Below are positions 52,803 to 62,540 of a stretch of 64,000 nt of DNA, piece by piece. The translations under genes were made by a program, and so were the position numbers. Under the pieces are notes generated by a model. The model was given only the letters and a program-made list of their open reading frames with translations, did not search any database and had not been told where the DNA came from. Position 1 is the stretch's first letter, and each line of letters opens with the position of its first letter. The stretch comes from Eriocheir sinensis (taxonomy: Eukaryota > Arthropoda > Malacostraca > Decapoda > Varunidae), in assembly GCF_024679095.1 (NCBI RefSeq), contig NC_066513.1, positions 10,859,747 through 10,923,746 on the forward strand, read 5' to 3'.

Positions 52803-54655
52803 TACATAAGAACATAAGAACATAGAAATACCTCCTAATTTGGTGTCGTCGGTGAATTTGGCTACTTTTGATAGGATATCAGTTTCTAAGTCGTCCACGT
52901 AAATTATGAATAGTGTTGGCCCCAGGACCGAACCTTGGGGCACGCCACTGGTGACGGGTTGCCAATCCGATGCTTCACCATTAAGAACTACACGTTGTTC
53001 TCTGTTGGTGAGCCAGTCATGAATCCACGCACATAGATGGTCGTTAATACCGTGGGAACGCAGTTTTGAAATAAGCCTAACGTGAGGAACTTTATCAAAC
53101 GCTTTCTAGGTAAATTACGTCATATGGGCTTCGGGCGCCCCAACATGTATAAACATCGTTGAAAAAGGTTAGTAGGTTGGTAAGGCAAGACCGATTACTA
53201 CGAAATCCATGCTGACTATCAGTTATCAAATCATTTGTTTCAAGGAAAATGATCATTTTATCCCTGATTATTTTTTCGAATAGTTTAATTAGGACAGAAG
53301 TAAGGCTGGTAAGACAATAATTACTGGCTTGTTTTTTTGTCTCCTTTTTTAAAGATCGGGGTAATATTGGCCTTTTTCCACTCGAAAGGCACACTGGCCT
53401 GTGCTAATGACTTGTTGAATATTAATGTTATGGGTATGATCCTGTGGATTATGTGTCAGTCTATATATCTTATAGAGTTTTCTTTTTTCGACGATGATTT
53501 TTTGTAGGTAATTATTCATCCACAACGGTTTTTGATTATCAGTCCTTCGTGGCTTGAGTGGAATTAATTTATTTACACTCGCTGTGATTTGTGCAGTAAA
53601 ACGATTATACATTTTTTGAACGCTGACGTTGTTAAGCAAATGATTCCAATTTACTGAAGCCAGTTCTCTTTTTAGGTCCGTAAAATTTGCTTTACTATAA
53701 TTAGGTATTAAGAGTGAGTTTGCTCGTGCTTTTGTTTCAATATTCAAAGCACATCTTATTATGTTGTGGTCGCTGCTTGCAAATGGCTCGCCTACCTCAC
53801 AGGCAGTTATGAGATGAATATCGGTCGCGAAGATTAAATCAAGAATATTATTTCCGCGTGTCGCCATGGTAACAGTTTGATTAAGAAATTAATTTTGTGC
53901 AAAGTTAATTAATCTCTTGCCTTCTCTGTCGCCAGAAAGTGTATTCCAGTTAACGGAGGGGTTATTGCAGCCACCGCATATTATTGCATTTTCATTTCTG
54001 ATAACCCTATTTATCTCTGCGTAGAGATTTCCATCAATGTCTTGGTTTGATTTAGGAGGTCGGTAAATTACGCCCAGAACATACTTTTCATTATTGATCG
54101 TTGCTTGTACATACAATGAATCATAAGCCTCTGTTTCGGCATTGTTTAGCTGAATGACTTCTAAATTATTTTTCGCATATATTATTACACCTCCTCCTTT
54201 TTTGTGTAAACGACACTTAGCAAACGCATTGTAACCATTTATAGCTACTTCACCTACTTGATGTTTATCGAACATATTCAGACATGTTTCCGTGATCAAA
54301 ATGAAGTCGGGTTTTTCAGTAATTGCATGTATTATCAGTTGGCTCGCTTCTGAATGATGCTACGGGCATTTACATAAAAGATGTTTAATTTATTCGTCGA
54401 CTGTGCGCCATCTATCAACTGTCGTTTCACTGGAATTGGAATAGCGCGTCAGACCTGACTATCCTCAATTACCCCTACCTCACCAACCACCTGCGTGGCT
54501 GTTGATCTCACTGCTGCCTCAGTACCACTAACCTGTGGGTCTGGTGACCTGACATCCTGGGCAGTTCTGTACACCTGCGGCCTGACCTCACTATCAGGGT
54601 GTGGTTTCCTCCCGGCTAAGCCGGAAGCTACCTCACCTCGTTGCTGCATCTTTTT
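52803..54655 (-). mobile_element. CR1-like LINE of a second subfamily, 3' part deleted
   Basis: Minus strand: endonuclease (FYVNARSI, FILITETCLNMF, GGGVIIYAKNN, GVIYRPPK, SSDHNIIRC; 53700-54400), RT fingers and palm (LTSVLIKLFEKIIRDKM, GFRSNRSCLTNLL; 53095-53340; KFTDDTK at about 52860). The tail of GTTCTTAT units (52803-52827) follows the RT palm directly, so the thumb and C-terminus were deleted. Frames are broken at about 53350, 53880 and 54330. The catalytic DFN block of the endonuclease reads CGGCNNPSVNW. Confidence 0.7.
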
Positions 54656-54782
54656 CTTTCTTTTTTTTACAACAAAGGAGGCAGCTCAAGGGCACACACA
54701 AAAAAAGAAAACAATAAAAAAAAAAAAAGCCCGCTACTCGCTGCTCCTAAAAAAGAAACAAAAGAGGTGGCCGAAAGCAAGA

Positions 54783-56240
54783 TCAAATACGGGAGGAGAG
54801 GTGTCCTGATACCCTCCTCTTGAAAGAGTTCAAGTCGTAGGCAGGAGGAAATACAGATGAAGGAAGATTGTTCCAGAGTTTACCAGCGTGAGGGATGAAA
54901 GAGTGAAGATGCTGGTTAACTCTTGCATAAGGGGTTTGGACAGTATAGGGATGAGCATGGGTAGAAAGTCGAGTGCAGCGGGGCCGCGGGAGGGGGGGAG
55001 GCATGCAGTTAGCAAGTTCAGAAGAGCAGTCAGCGTGGAAATATCGATAGAAGATAGAAAGAGAGGCAACATTGCGGCGGAATTTAAGAGGTAGAAGACT
55101 ATCAGTATGAGGAGGAGAGCTGATGAGACGAAGAGCCTTAGCCTCCACTCTGTCCAGAAGAGCTGTGTGAGTGGAGCCCCCCCACACATGAGATGCATAC
55201 TCCATACGAGGGCGGACAAGGCCCCTGTATATGGACAGCAACTGTGCAGGGGAGAAGAACTGGCGGAGACGGTACAGAACGCCCAGCCTCGAGGAAGCTG
55301 ATTTAGTAAGAGATGAGATATGAAGTTTCCAGTTGAGATTTTGAGTTAAGGATAGACCGAGGATGTTTAGTGTTGAGGAAGGTGATAGCTGGGTGTTGTC
55401 AAAGGATAGGGGATAGTTGTTTGGAAGATTGTGTCGAGTGGATAGGTGGAGAAACTGTGTTTTTGAGGCGTTGAAGGACACCAGGTTCTTCTTGCCCCAA
55501 TCGGAAATAATAGTAAGGTCTGAGGCTAAGCGTTCTGCAGCCTCCAGCCTTGAGTCGTTAAGTTCCTGTAGGGTGGATCTTCTATTAAAAGAAGTTGAGT
55601 AATGCAGAGTGGAATCATCGGCGTAGGAATGGATAGGACAGTTCGTTTTGGAGAGAAGATCATCAATGAACAACAGAAAAAGAGTGGGAGATAGGACAGA
55701 ACCCTGTGGGACACCACTGTTAATAGATTTAGGGGAAGAACAGTGACCGTCTACCACGGCAGAAATAGAACGGTCAGAAAGGAAACTGGAGATAAAGGTA
55801 CAGAGAGAAGGATAGAAACCGTAGGAGGGTAGTTTGGAAAGCAAAGATTTGTGCCAGACCCTATCAAAAGCTTTTGATATGTCCAGCGCAATAGCAAAAG
55901 TTTCACCGAAACGGCTAAGAGAGGATGACCAAGAGTCAGTTAAGAAAGCTAGAAGATCACCAGTAGAACGCCCCTTGCGGAACCCATACTGGCGATCAGA
56001 TAGAAGGTCAGAAGTGGAAAGGTGCTTTTGAATCTTCTGGTTAAGGATTGATTCAAAAGCTTTAGATAGACAAGAAAGTAAAGCTATAGGACGGTAGTTT
56101 GAGGGATTGGAGCGGTCACCCTTCTTAGGCACAGGCTGTATGAAGGCATACTTCCAGCATTTGGGTAGGCGGTGGCTGAACTGGTAGCGTACTGGGCTCA
56201 CATTCACCGCGTGATGGACGACGCGGGTTCGAATCCCCAC
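54783..56240 (-). CDS. LINE reverse transcriptase, open for 485 codons with a SINE-derived start
   Basis: Residues 1-26 ([14 protein letters not shown]...) are encoded by the antisense of SINE S7. From residue 27 the frame is LINE: NYRPIALL (48-55), GFRKGRSTGD (86-95), motif A ALDISKAFDRVWH (118-130), motif [11 protein letters not shown] (176-185), catalytic YADD (206-209), a thumb region, MEYASHVWGGSTHTALLDR (346-364) and a C-terminus ending VSGHLSSRI. All RT core motifs are intact, but the endonuclease is absent. It is a 5'-truncated element, not a host gene; whether the chimeric start is ever used is unknown. Confidence 0.75.
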   Translation of the reverse strand: MGIRTRVVHHAVNVSPVRYQFSHRLPKCWKYAFIQPVPKKGDRSNPSNYRPIALLSCLSKAFESILNQKIQKHLSTSDLLSDRQYGFRKGRSTGDLLAFLTDSWSSSLSRFGETFAIALDISKAFDRVWHKSLLSKLPSYGFYPSLCTFISSFLSDRSISAVVDGHCSSPKSINSGVPQGSVLSPTLFLLFIDDLLSKTNCPIHSYADDSTLHYSTSFNRRSTLQELNDSRLEAAERLASDLTIISDWGKKNLVSFNASKTQFLHLSTRHNLPNNYPLSFDNTQLSPSSTLNILGLSLTQNLNWKLHISSLTKSASSRLGVLYRLRQFFSPAQLLSIYRGLVRPRMEYASHVWGGSTHTALLDRVEAKALRLISSPPHTDSLLPLKFRRNVASLSIFYRYFHADCSSELANCMPPPLPRPRCTRLSTHAHPYTVQTPYARVNQHLHSFIPHAGKLWNNLPSSVFPPAYDLNSFKRRVSGHLSSRI

Positions 56241-56517
56241 GCTACCACTTGGATTTTTCAGTCACCGCCGAGTGGCTTAAAACTACCCACATGCTGTCCT
56301 GAAGACCACCCATCAACCCGGACTCTAGAGGAAGCCGTCCAAGCGAATCAAGAACGAGTTCCAGGGGGCAGCATGAGCCAATGCAAGATGGCGCCACTAT
56401 AAACACTCGCCTGCGCCAGAACGGGCTGGGCCGACCATCAGGCCCCACCTGGAAGAAGCCTTGGGCCGACCATCAGGCCCCACCAGGAAGATGCCTACCG
56501 GCGCAACAGGCAACGAC

Positions 56518-56548
<31 letters not shown>
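56160..56548 (+). mobile_element. tRNA-derived SINE, copy S7 (best preserved)
   Basis: Head: GGTAG at the 5' end can pair with CTACC at 56241-56246. A box TGGCTGAACTGG (56173-56184) and B box GGTTCGAATCC (56226-56236). Body with CACCGCCGAGTGGCTTAAAA and CAAGATGGCGCC. The tail has two units starting GGGCCGACCATCAGGCCC, then GACGT and about 28 A. Inserted in LINE J. Confidence 0.88.
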
Positions 56549-56550
<2 letters not shown>

Positions 56551-56562
56551 AGGAAAGGTAGA

Positions 56563-57240
56563 TCTGTCTTAGCTCTTTCGAAATTTCCTCATCTAACGCT
56601 CTGCCTAGCCTCGCCTTTCCCACACAATTTAGATGAAGGCCATCGTTAGCAAACAGGCTTCTGTCATGAATGAAATGATCCCATACGTCCACAAACATGA
56701 CTCCCTTACTATTACACAAATCCCTGACACGTTCGTTTATCCCCAGCATTCTACTGAGAATGAAGGAGTTAACATCGTGGCGAGGGATCAAACCACACAC
56801 TACAGAGCGTCTCCTGCTTTCTTTTAGTTTTCCGACAAATTTCCTATATTTGTCTACAATTTCCTCTGATCTATCTTTCGCTACATTGTTTGTTCCTACC
56901 ACGTAGACAAACATTGTCTCCTCTGAGGTAGTAGCGACTAAGTCGTCAACCTTCTCAGCTACGTCCTCAATTCTGGTTCCTGGGAAAACAACATGGCGAC
57001 GCCTCGCTCATTTCCAACAAAACTCACGGTCCTGCTGTCTAACTAAGCTGTCCCCGACAAAAACGATGCTAGGATCATTCTCAACTCGATCTCCTAACAC
57101 CTGAAACCTGTTTCTTGTCACGACCCCACTGTAACTAACATCTACTGCTACAGCCTTTCCCCCTTTTCTAACAGGCTGGAAGGAATCTAATGTATCTACC
57201 TCCTTCTCTACCTCACCCACTCTATCTTCCAATCTCTCGA
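56563..57240 (-). pseudogene. CR1-type ORF1 esterase domain, one in-frame stop
   Basis: Minus strand: a short coiled-coil start (DRVGEVEKEVDTLD), then VFVGDSLVRQQDREFC (block I, Ser of GDS), FPGTRIEDV, VYVVGTNNV (block III) and FANDGLHLNCVGKARLG (Asp/His block V). The SGNH core is in one frame except for a TGA at 57010-57008 after FCWK. It differs from the ORF1 at 2628, so it belongs to another CR1 subfamily. It ends at the SINE/LINE junction on one side and an RTE-like fragment on the other. Confidence 0.75.
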
Positions 57241-57400
57241 ATCAGTCTCACGGAGTAGTCGCCGGTTTGACACATTGTCATTCCAGCGATACCCCATGAT
57301 TCTGCGTAGACACTTATCACCAAAGGCATCAATCCGCACAAGGGACTTGAAGATCCGGATCTTTGTTCCAAGTAATCACACATTAAATAACACCCCTCGA
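57241..57400 (-). mobile_element. RTE-like LINE fragment
   Basis: Minus strand reads GTKIRIFKSLVRIDAFGDK, then CLRRIMGYRWNDNVSNRRLL. Short piece of an RT C-terminus. Confidence 0.6.
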
Positions 57401-57414
57401 CCACTCCAGCTGCG

Positions 57415-59180
57415 AAAGAGATTTGTAAGTGCGCATAGCTCTGACCTTGGACCCAGAAATCAAAGTTCTATCGCTAGAAACCTCACAAATATAGTCTTGG
57501 GCTTTATTTCGAGAAGCGTATGCAAAGGAGCTCAGAAGTCACACCAGGACTATGCTGTTCAGCTTTTACGCCCCTATTAAAGGAAGGATATAGATTCCTT
57601 TGAAGCAATACAGAAGAGAATGACGAAAATGATCCAGAGACTTCGGAACTTACTGTGCGGGGGATAGACTCAAGGGTAGACTCTCATGGTTTTCGACTAA
57701 AAATGGCTTATCAGAAAACTTGAATAAAGTATAACTATAATTATCTAAAAATGCATAATAAGTACTAACATTGGCGGGGAAAATTTTTTGTGCGTCTCTA
57801 CGAGGTTTTGAATGGCAAAGGGGCGGAATCCAGTGGGCACCCGCTTTCCGGAATGCGACCCTAAACTTTCGTGGAATAGGTTTGATTTTGGTGTGTTAGG
57901 CAGCGCCAGGATAAAGTTTTACCACATAGTGACATTTGGCAAATCTGTCTCACAGCTATATGTTTGGAGTCAGTGACAAGCAAAACACCGAGAGGGACAG
58001 TACTGATTGTACAATTTTCAGCTTTGTGTTTGCTTGTTGCTCGTCTTATGAATTGACTCATCAATGATCCCCAGCTGTGAGGTATAAAGAAATATAGCGG
58101 CAACGGCACAGAACACGGAAGTAATATAGCACAAGCGGCGAGTGGTCGCGTTCCGCGGCCACCGGGGTTTCCGCGATGTTGCAAATTAGAAAGTATTTAT
58201 GGTAGGATAATTATTATTTTTACGGTGCTTTACCACACTGCAATAACATGTGAGCTGCATACATGTGTGAGATAGACATATGTGGGATACAAACATTTCG
58301 GATGGTGGTTACGGAAATACAAACATCTTCAAACTTCAGAGGCCTCGAAAGTGTAAAATTCGATTTTTTTAAAATTATTATTATCGTTGTGGTAAACGAT
58401 GGAATAGAGACAGTTTTTCGATGAACCAAAGCTAATCAGAAACGACGCCAACGAAAGGTGAAAAATTCCAGTAGCGGAGATTTGGCGGGAAAGTATGTAG
58501 ACATGATGGCGACGTTAGATAGCGTAAGGACAATTTTGAAAATCCGCCTCTATTTTGTGATGCGGAATACAATGAACTGTTTATATTGGCATGGACAAAT
58601 TAATTGGATAAATATTGCGGCCGCAAAAATACAAGAAAGTAGGCCTATGTGAAATGACATGACAATCATGTCATTCATACTCACGGTAAAAAGCTAATAC
58701 CATTATTTGCTATCTAGAAATCATGAAGTTAATAAGATAAATACTTATTATTAAATAATATTATTTGAAAGTATGAGAGTCTACCCTTAAGCCACTTAAC
58801 ATGCACTCCTTGGAAAGGTGTAGACTGCGTGAGGACTACAGTGAGGTATTTAAATGGATTAGATGGAGTAACAAGGGCGGTCTAAAAGATTGTTCAATTA
58901 AAAAGTCAGAACACGCACTACCGGGTATAAGTTAGATACGTTCAAGTTTAGAAAAGATATAGTAAAAAAAATTGGTTCACGAACACAGTAGTGGAAGAGT
59001 GGAATAAATTGAGTAGGTACGTATATGAGGCAAACACAATTGAAACCCTCAAACGAAGATTATATTAATTTATTGATGGGAAAGGAATACGATGAGCAAC
59101 CTATCTTCAGGAGCTGCCATGTGTAGGGCGTCTGGCCTTTTGTTGTCTCCTTATGTCCTTGTGTAACTTTGTGTATCTTT
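57415..59180 (+). mobile_element. CR1 ORF2 C-terminus and 3' UTR, split by a DNA element
   Basis: + strand: [34 protein letters not shown] (57430-57655), then the insert at 57673-58796, then PLNMHSLERCRLREDYSE and WFTNTVVEEWNKLSRYV to the 3' UTR block GGAGCTGCC...CTCCTTATGTCC at about 59110-59165. Confidence 0.7.
57673..58796. mobile_element. 1124-bp DNA element, 14-bp perfect TIRs, TTAA-type target
   Basis: Ends GGGTAGACTCTCAT (57673-57686) and ATGAGAGTCTACCC (58783-58796) are perfect inverted repeats. Flanks are TCAA on the left and TTAA on the right. Removing the element restores the CR1 reading frame (DRL-K-PLNMHS), with CTCAAG or CTTAAG both coding Leu-Lys. A 4-bp TTAA duplication suggests a piggyBac-type element, although GGG rather than CCC at the end is unusual. 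No transposase found, so non-autonomous. Confidence 0.75.
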
Positions 59181-59184
59181 GTCT

Positions 59185-59285
59185 TTGGTGAATCTGAAGT
59201 TATTCATCTTAAATCATTACTATGTGTCGTACCAGGCTCTCTTACCATAAGAACCTCATTCAAATCAGTTTTATTAAAGCCCTTC
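59185..59285 (-). mobile_element. CR1 ORF2 C-terminal fragment, opposite strand
   Basis: Matches the region around TCTCTTACCA...TTATTAAAGCCCTTCAT of the copy at 29500-29605. Confidence 0.55.
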
Positions 59286-59362
59286 ATTATATTTTTTACA
59301 GGAAAGGAAGCAGCTCAAGGGAATAAAAAAAGTGTAGAGAAAAGGCCCGCTAAACGCTGTTC

Positions 59363-59366
<4 letters not shown>
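59286..59366 (-). mobile_element. I/Jockey-like LINE 3' terminal fragment
   Basis: About 80 bp of the 3' end (GGAAGCAGCTCAAGGG to CGCTGTTCCTA) before a TA tract. Confidence 0.6.

Positions 59367-59435
<69 letters not shown>
59367..59435. repeat. (TA)n between opposing LINE fragments
   Basis: About 69 bp of TA. Confidence 0.97.
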
Positions 59436-59439
<4 letters not shown>

Positions 59440-60164
59440 GACAACACCCAGCTATCACCTTCCTCAACACTAAACATCCTCGGTCTATCCTTAACTCAAA
59501 ATCTCAACTGGAAACTTCATATCTCATCTCTTACTAAATCAGCTTCCTCGAGGCTGGGCGTTCTGTACCGTCTCCGCCAGTTCTTCTCCCTGCACAGTTG
59601 CTGTCCATATACAGGGCCTTGTCCGCCCTCGTATGGAGTATGCATCTCATGTGTGGGGGGGCTCCACTCACACAGCTCTTCTGGACAGAGTGGAGGCTAA
59701 GGCTCTTCGTCTCATCAGCTCTCCTCCTCATACTGATAGTCTTCTACCTCTTAAATTCCGCCGCAATGTTGCCTCTCTTTCTATCTTCTATCGATATTTC
59801 CACGCTGACTGCTCTTCTGAACTTGCTAACTGCATGCCTCCCCCCCTCCCGCGGCCCCGCTGCACTCGACTTTCTACTCATGTTCATCCCTATACTGTCC
59901 AAACCCCTTATGCAAGAGTTAACCAGCATCTTCACTCTTTCATCCCTCACGCTGGTAAACTCTGGAACAATCTTCCTTCATCTGTATTTCCTCCTGTCTA
60001 CGACTTGAACTCTTTCAAGAGGAGGGTATCAGGACATCTCTCCTCCCGTATTTGATTTTGCTTTCGGCCACCTCTTTTGTTTCTTTTTTAGGAGCAGCGA
60101 GTAGCGGGCTTTTTTATTATTGTTTTCTTTTTTGTGTGTACCCTTGAGCTGCCTCCTTTGTTGT

Positions 60165-60180
<16 letters not shown>
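59436..60180 (+). mobile_element. I/Jockey-like LINE, copy K (3' part), nearly identical to copy J
   Basis: Begins at DNTQLSPSSTLNILGLSLTQ and continues in the RT thumb and C-terminal segment. One lost base near 59590 (SPAQ changed to SLHS) and another near 59620 shift the frame; from 59633 it is open to RVSGHLSSRI-stop at 60055. About two residues differ from copy J over ~140. The 3' UTR ends TTGTTGTAAAA, then (TA)n. Confidence 0.8.

Positions 60181-60260
<80 letters not shown>
60181..60260. repeat. (TA)n following the poly(A) of LINE K
   Basis: About 80 bp of TA. Confidence 0.97.
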
Positions 60261-60263
<3 letters not shown>

Positions 60264-60420
60264 TGGTGGGCACCGATCACTTTTTTGCTGTTCCGATCCC
60301 CGATCATCCGATCAGTTTGGGCAACTGATCCGATTCCGATCATCCGATCATTTTTTAAGTACTGCTGTTCCGATCACCATTCCGATCATCCGATCATTAA
60401 AACTTATAATAATTACTATT
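60261..60420. mobile_element. hAT-like transposon end with CGATCA repeats
   Basis: Starts CAGTGGTGGGCA, a common hAT terminus, right after (TA)n. It is followed by at least eight (C)CGATCA/CGATCC motifs up to about 60395. No matching right end was found in the window. Confidence 0.5.
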
Positions 60421-60942
60421 ATTTTTTTAAATAATAATTACAAGAAACACCTATTTTAGGCGTTCTTTAAGTAATAATTTCAAATAAGTAATAACTTAAT
60501 TATTTGCTTATAAATATCTTTATTTTTCCTCTTTCTTTTGGTATACAGGACATGGTAAAGAAAAAATGTTATCTTAACTTCTTATTTTAGGCATTTATTT
60601 AAGTCTACTCTTTTTATTCAATTTCTGAAAGTATGAAAAAGGAATAACGTTCGCTATTTTAACTTTTGTTTGAAGTTGATTTAGATTTTTGACAAACATT
60701 TTTCAACTTTTTAAATATTTTATCATCGATATCTAGGAAATATTTTTTACTATTCTATAAAAAACGAGTGATAGTGATCATTAATCTCCTATCCTTCCTG
60801 ATTAAATAGTTTTCTGAATAAAAGATATTGGTCCATAAATAAATTAGTTACAAGAAGAACATAAGCAATAAGGTTTTAATTTTAAGTGAGCCGGTGTTGT
60901 GTCATCTGCCATCCACGTATCCTAAGACATCCCATCCCGATC
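60421..60942. other. AT-rich sequence after the hAT-like end
   Basis: No coding region recognised; possibly the interior of the hAT-like element. Confidence 0.35.
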
Positions 60943-61013
60943 TGCGCATGCGCGAAACCCGATGTTTACAAACACAGTGTTGATATCGTAGTTTGTCCAG
61001 GCAAGATGGCGGC
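60943..61013 (+). promoter_or_regulatory. Promoter-like patch: NRF1 and YY1-type sites
   Basis: TGCGCATGCGCG at 60943-60954 is a perfect NRF1 palindrome. AAGATGGCGGC at 61003-61013 matches the YY1-type initiator seen at housekeeping starts and contains an ATG. The combination in otherwise AT-rich DNA suggests a TATA-less promoter, of a gene or of the hAT-like element. Confidence 0.4.
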
Positions 61014-61095
61014 AAAACAGCATGGCAGCTTTTATGGGAAAATGGCCAAATTCAAGAATGACACGGACCCCATAATTCAGATAGCCTACCATTAA
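61006..61095 (+). CDS. Short ORF after the promoter-like patch
   Basis: 29 codons, MAAKQHGSFYGKMAKFKN and then DTDPIIQIAYH-stop. The ATG has an excellent context (AAGATGGCG). Too short to identify. It could be a truncated first exon cut off by the minisatellite that begins about 40 bp later. No donor site seen. Confidence 0.2.
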   Translation: MAAKQHGSFYGKMAKFKNDTDPIIQIAYH

Positions 61096-61133
61096 ATGGA
61101 AAGAATCCGAGAAACATGACCATCAATCAGAAG

Positions 61134-61452
61134 AGAGTGTAGGTTATCTCATTTATCACATATATTGACATACAAGGAGTGTAGGTTATCTCATTTATCA
61201 CATTTACCGACATACAAGGGGTGTAGGTTATCTCATTTATCACATTTACTGACATATAAGGGGTGCAGGTTATCTCATTTATCACATTTACTGACATACA
61301 AGGGGTGCAGGTTATCTCATTTATCACATTTACTGACATACAAGGGGTGCAGGTTATCTCATTTATCACATTTACTGACATACAAGGTTTCAGGTTACCT
61401 CATTTACAAGGGGTTTAGGTTATCTCATTTTTCACGTTTACTGACATACAAG
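61134..61452. repeat. 42-bp minisatellite, first block
   Basis: About 7-8 units with core AGGTTATCTCATTTATCACA and CATTTAC(C/T)GACATACAAG. The unit length is a multiple of 3, so long spurious frames appear. Confidence 0.95.
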
Positions 61453-61788
61453 GGTAGGCGGTGGCTGAGTGATTAGCGTGAGGGGCCAGCATTCATCACG
61501 CCATGGACAATGTCGATTCGAATCCCCACGCTACCACCTGGGATTTTTTAGTCACCGCCGAGTGGCTTAAGACTACTCACAGGATGTCAAGAAGACCACC
61601 AATCATCCCGGATTCTAGAAGAAACCGTACAAGCGAATCAAAAATGAGTTCCAGGGGGCAGCATGAGCCAAGCATAACTAGCGCCACTATAAAAATTGCC
61701 TGCACCATGACGGGCTTGGGCCGACCACCAGGCCCCTGAAGAAAGCCTACCGGCGCTTTAGGCTGAGATGTAAACAGAAAAAAAGTTA
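61453..61788 (+). mobile_element. tRNA-derived SINE, copy S8, inserted in the minisatellite
   Basis: Head GGTAGGCGGTGGCTGAGTGA, B box GATTCGAATCCCC, body CACCGCCGAGTGGCTTAAGA, one tail hairpin unit, then GATGTAAACAGAAAAAAA. The minisatellite resumes right after the A-run. Confidence 0.82.
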
Positions 61789-62140
61789 CCTCATTTATCA
61801 CATTTACCGACATACAAGGGGTGTAGGGTACCTCATTTATCTCATTTACCGGCATACAAGGGCTGTAGGGTACCTCATTTATCTCATTTACCGACATTCA
61901 ATGGGTGTAAGGTATTTCATTAATCACATTTACCTAAATACAAGGGGTGTAGGTTATCTCATTTATCACATTTACCGACATACAAGGGGAGCAGATTATC
62001 TCATTTATCACATTTACCGACATAGAAGGGGTGCAGGTTATCTCATTTATCACATTTATCGACATAGAAGGGGCGCTGGTTATCTCATTTATCACATTTA
62101 CCGACATACCTCATTTACCTCATTTACTGACATACAAAGG
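61789..62140. repeat. 42-bp minisatellite, second block
   Basis: About 8 more units of the same repeat, somewhat more diverged than the first block. Confidence 0.94.
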
Positions 62141-62540
62141 GTGCAGGATGAAACTTTCTTATTTCAAGCAATTTTCAAATTCAAAACATACGTCAACATT
62201 TACTTTTAAAAATATATAAAAAAAAATCTCAGGTGGAACATATCGCGATAGGCAGTCGACAAACACACGGTATCGTGTCGCAATGGACCGTATTGGCTAT
62301 ACAGGCAGCGAAGCATGCGGCCACTCAACTCCAAGCTGAATTAATAATTTTCCATAGAGTTCAAGTTATAGATTAGAGTGCGTCTGAGGCTGTCTCAGGG
62401 ATACACGGCCATGATGCCACCGTCGCCCAAAGCCGATGATTGCACACACTTCACTCCAACCCGATTTCAGTTTTTCTCCATGGTAGGTAGGAGTAAAGTG
62501 TATGCAGTCGCTGACTTAGAGCGGTGGCGGTGTCACGGGC
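62141..62540. other. Unassigned, with an imperfect ~40-bp inverted repeat
   Basis: The arm ending TGCACACACTTCACTCC (about 62418-62460) is roughly complementary to GGAGTAAAGTGTATGCAG onward (about 62490-62535). No coding region. Confidence 0.45.

Larger units (their letters stand above)
54656..56563 (-). mobile_element. I/Jockey-like LINE, copy J, with a nested SINE
   Basis: From 3' T-run and ACAACAAAGGAGGCAGCTC to the pre-RT linker. SINE S7 sits at 56160-56548 and about 15 bp of LINE (GAAGGAAAGGTAGAT) continue on its far side. The least damaged RT of this family in the window, nearly identical to copy K. Confidence 0.82.

Noticed and set aside
57861..58184. 107-codon ORF inside the TTAA element as transposase
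   Set aside because: No transposase motifs (no DDD/DDE pattern) and too short.
61134..62140. CRISPR-like array or repeat protein gene
   Set aside because: The 42-bp units are contiguous with no spacers, and frames are open on both strands only because the unit is a multiple of three.
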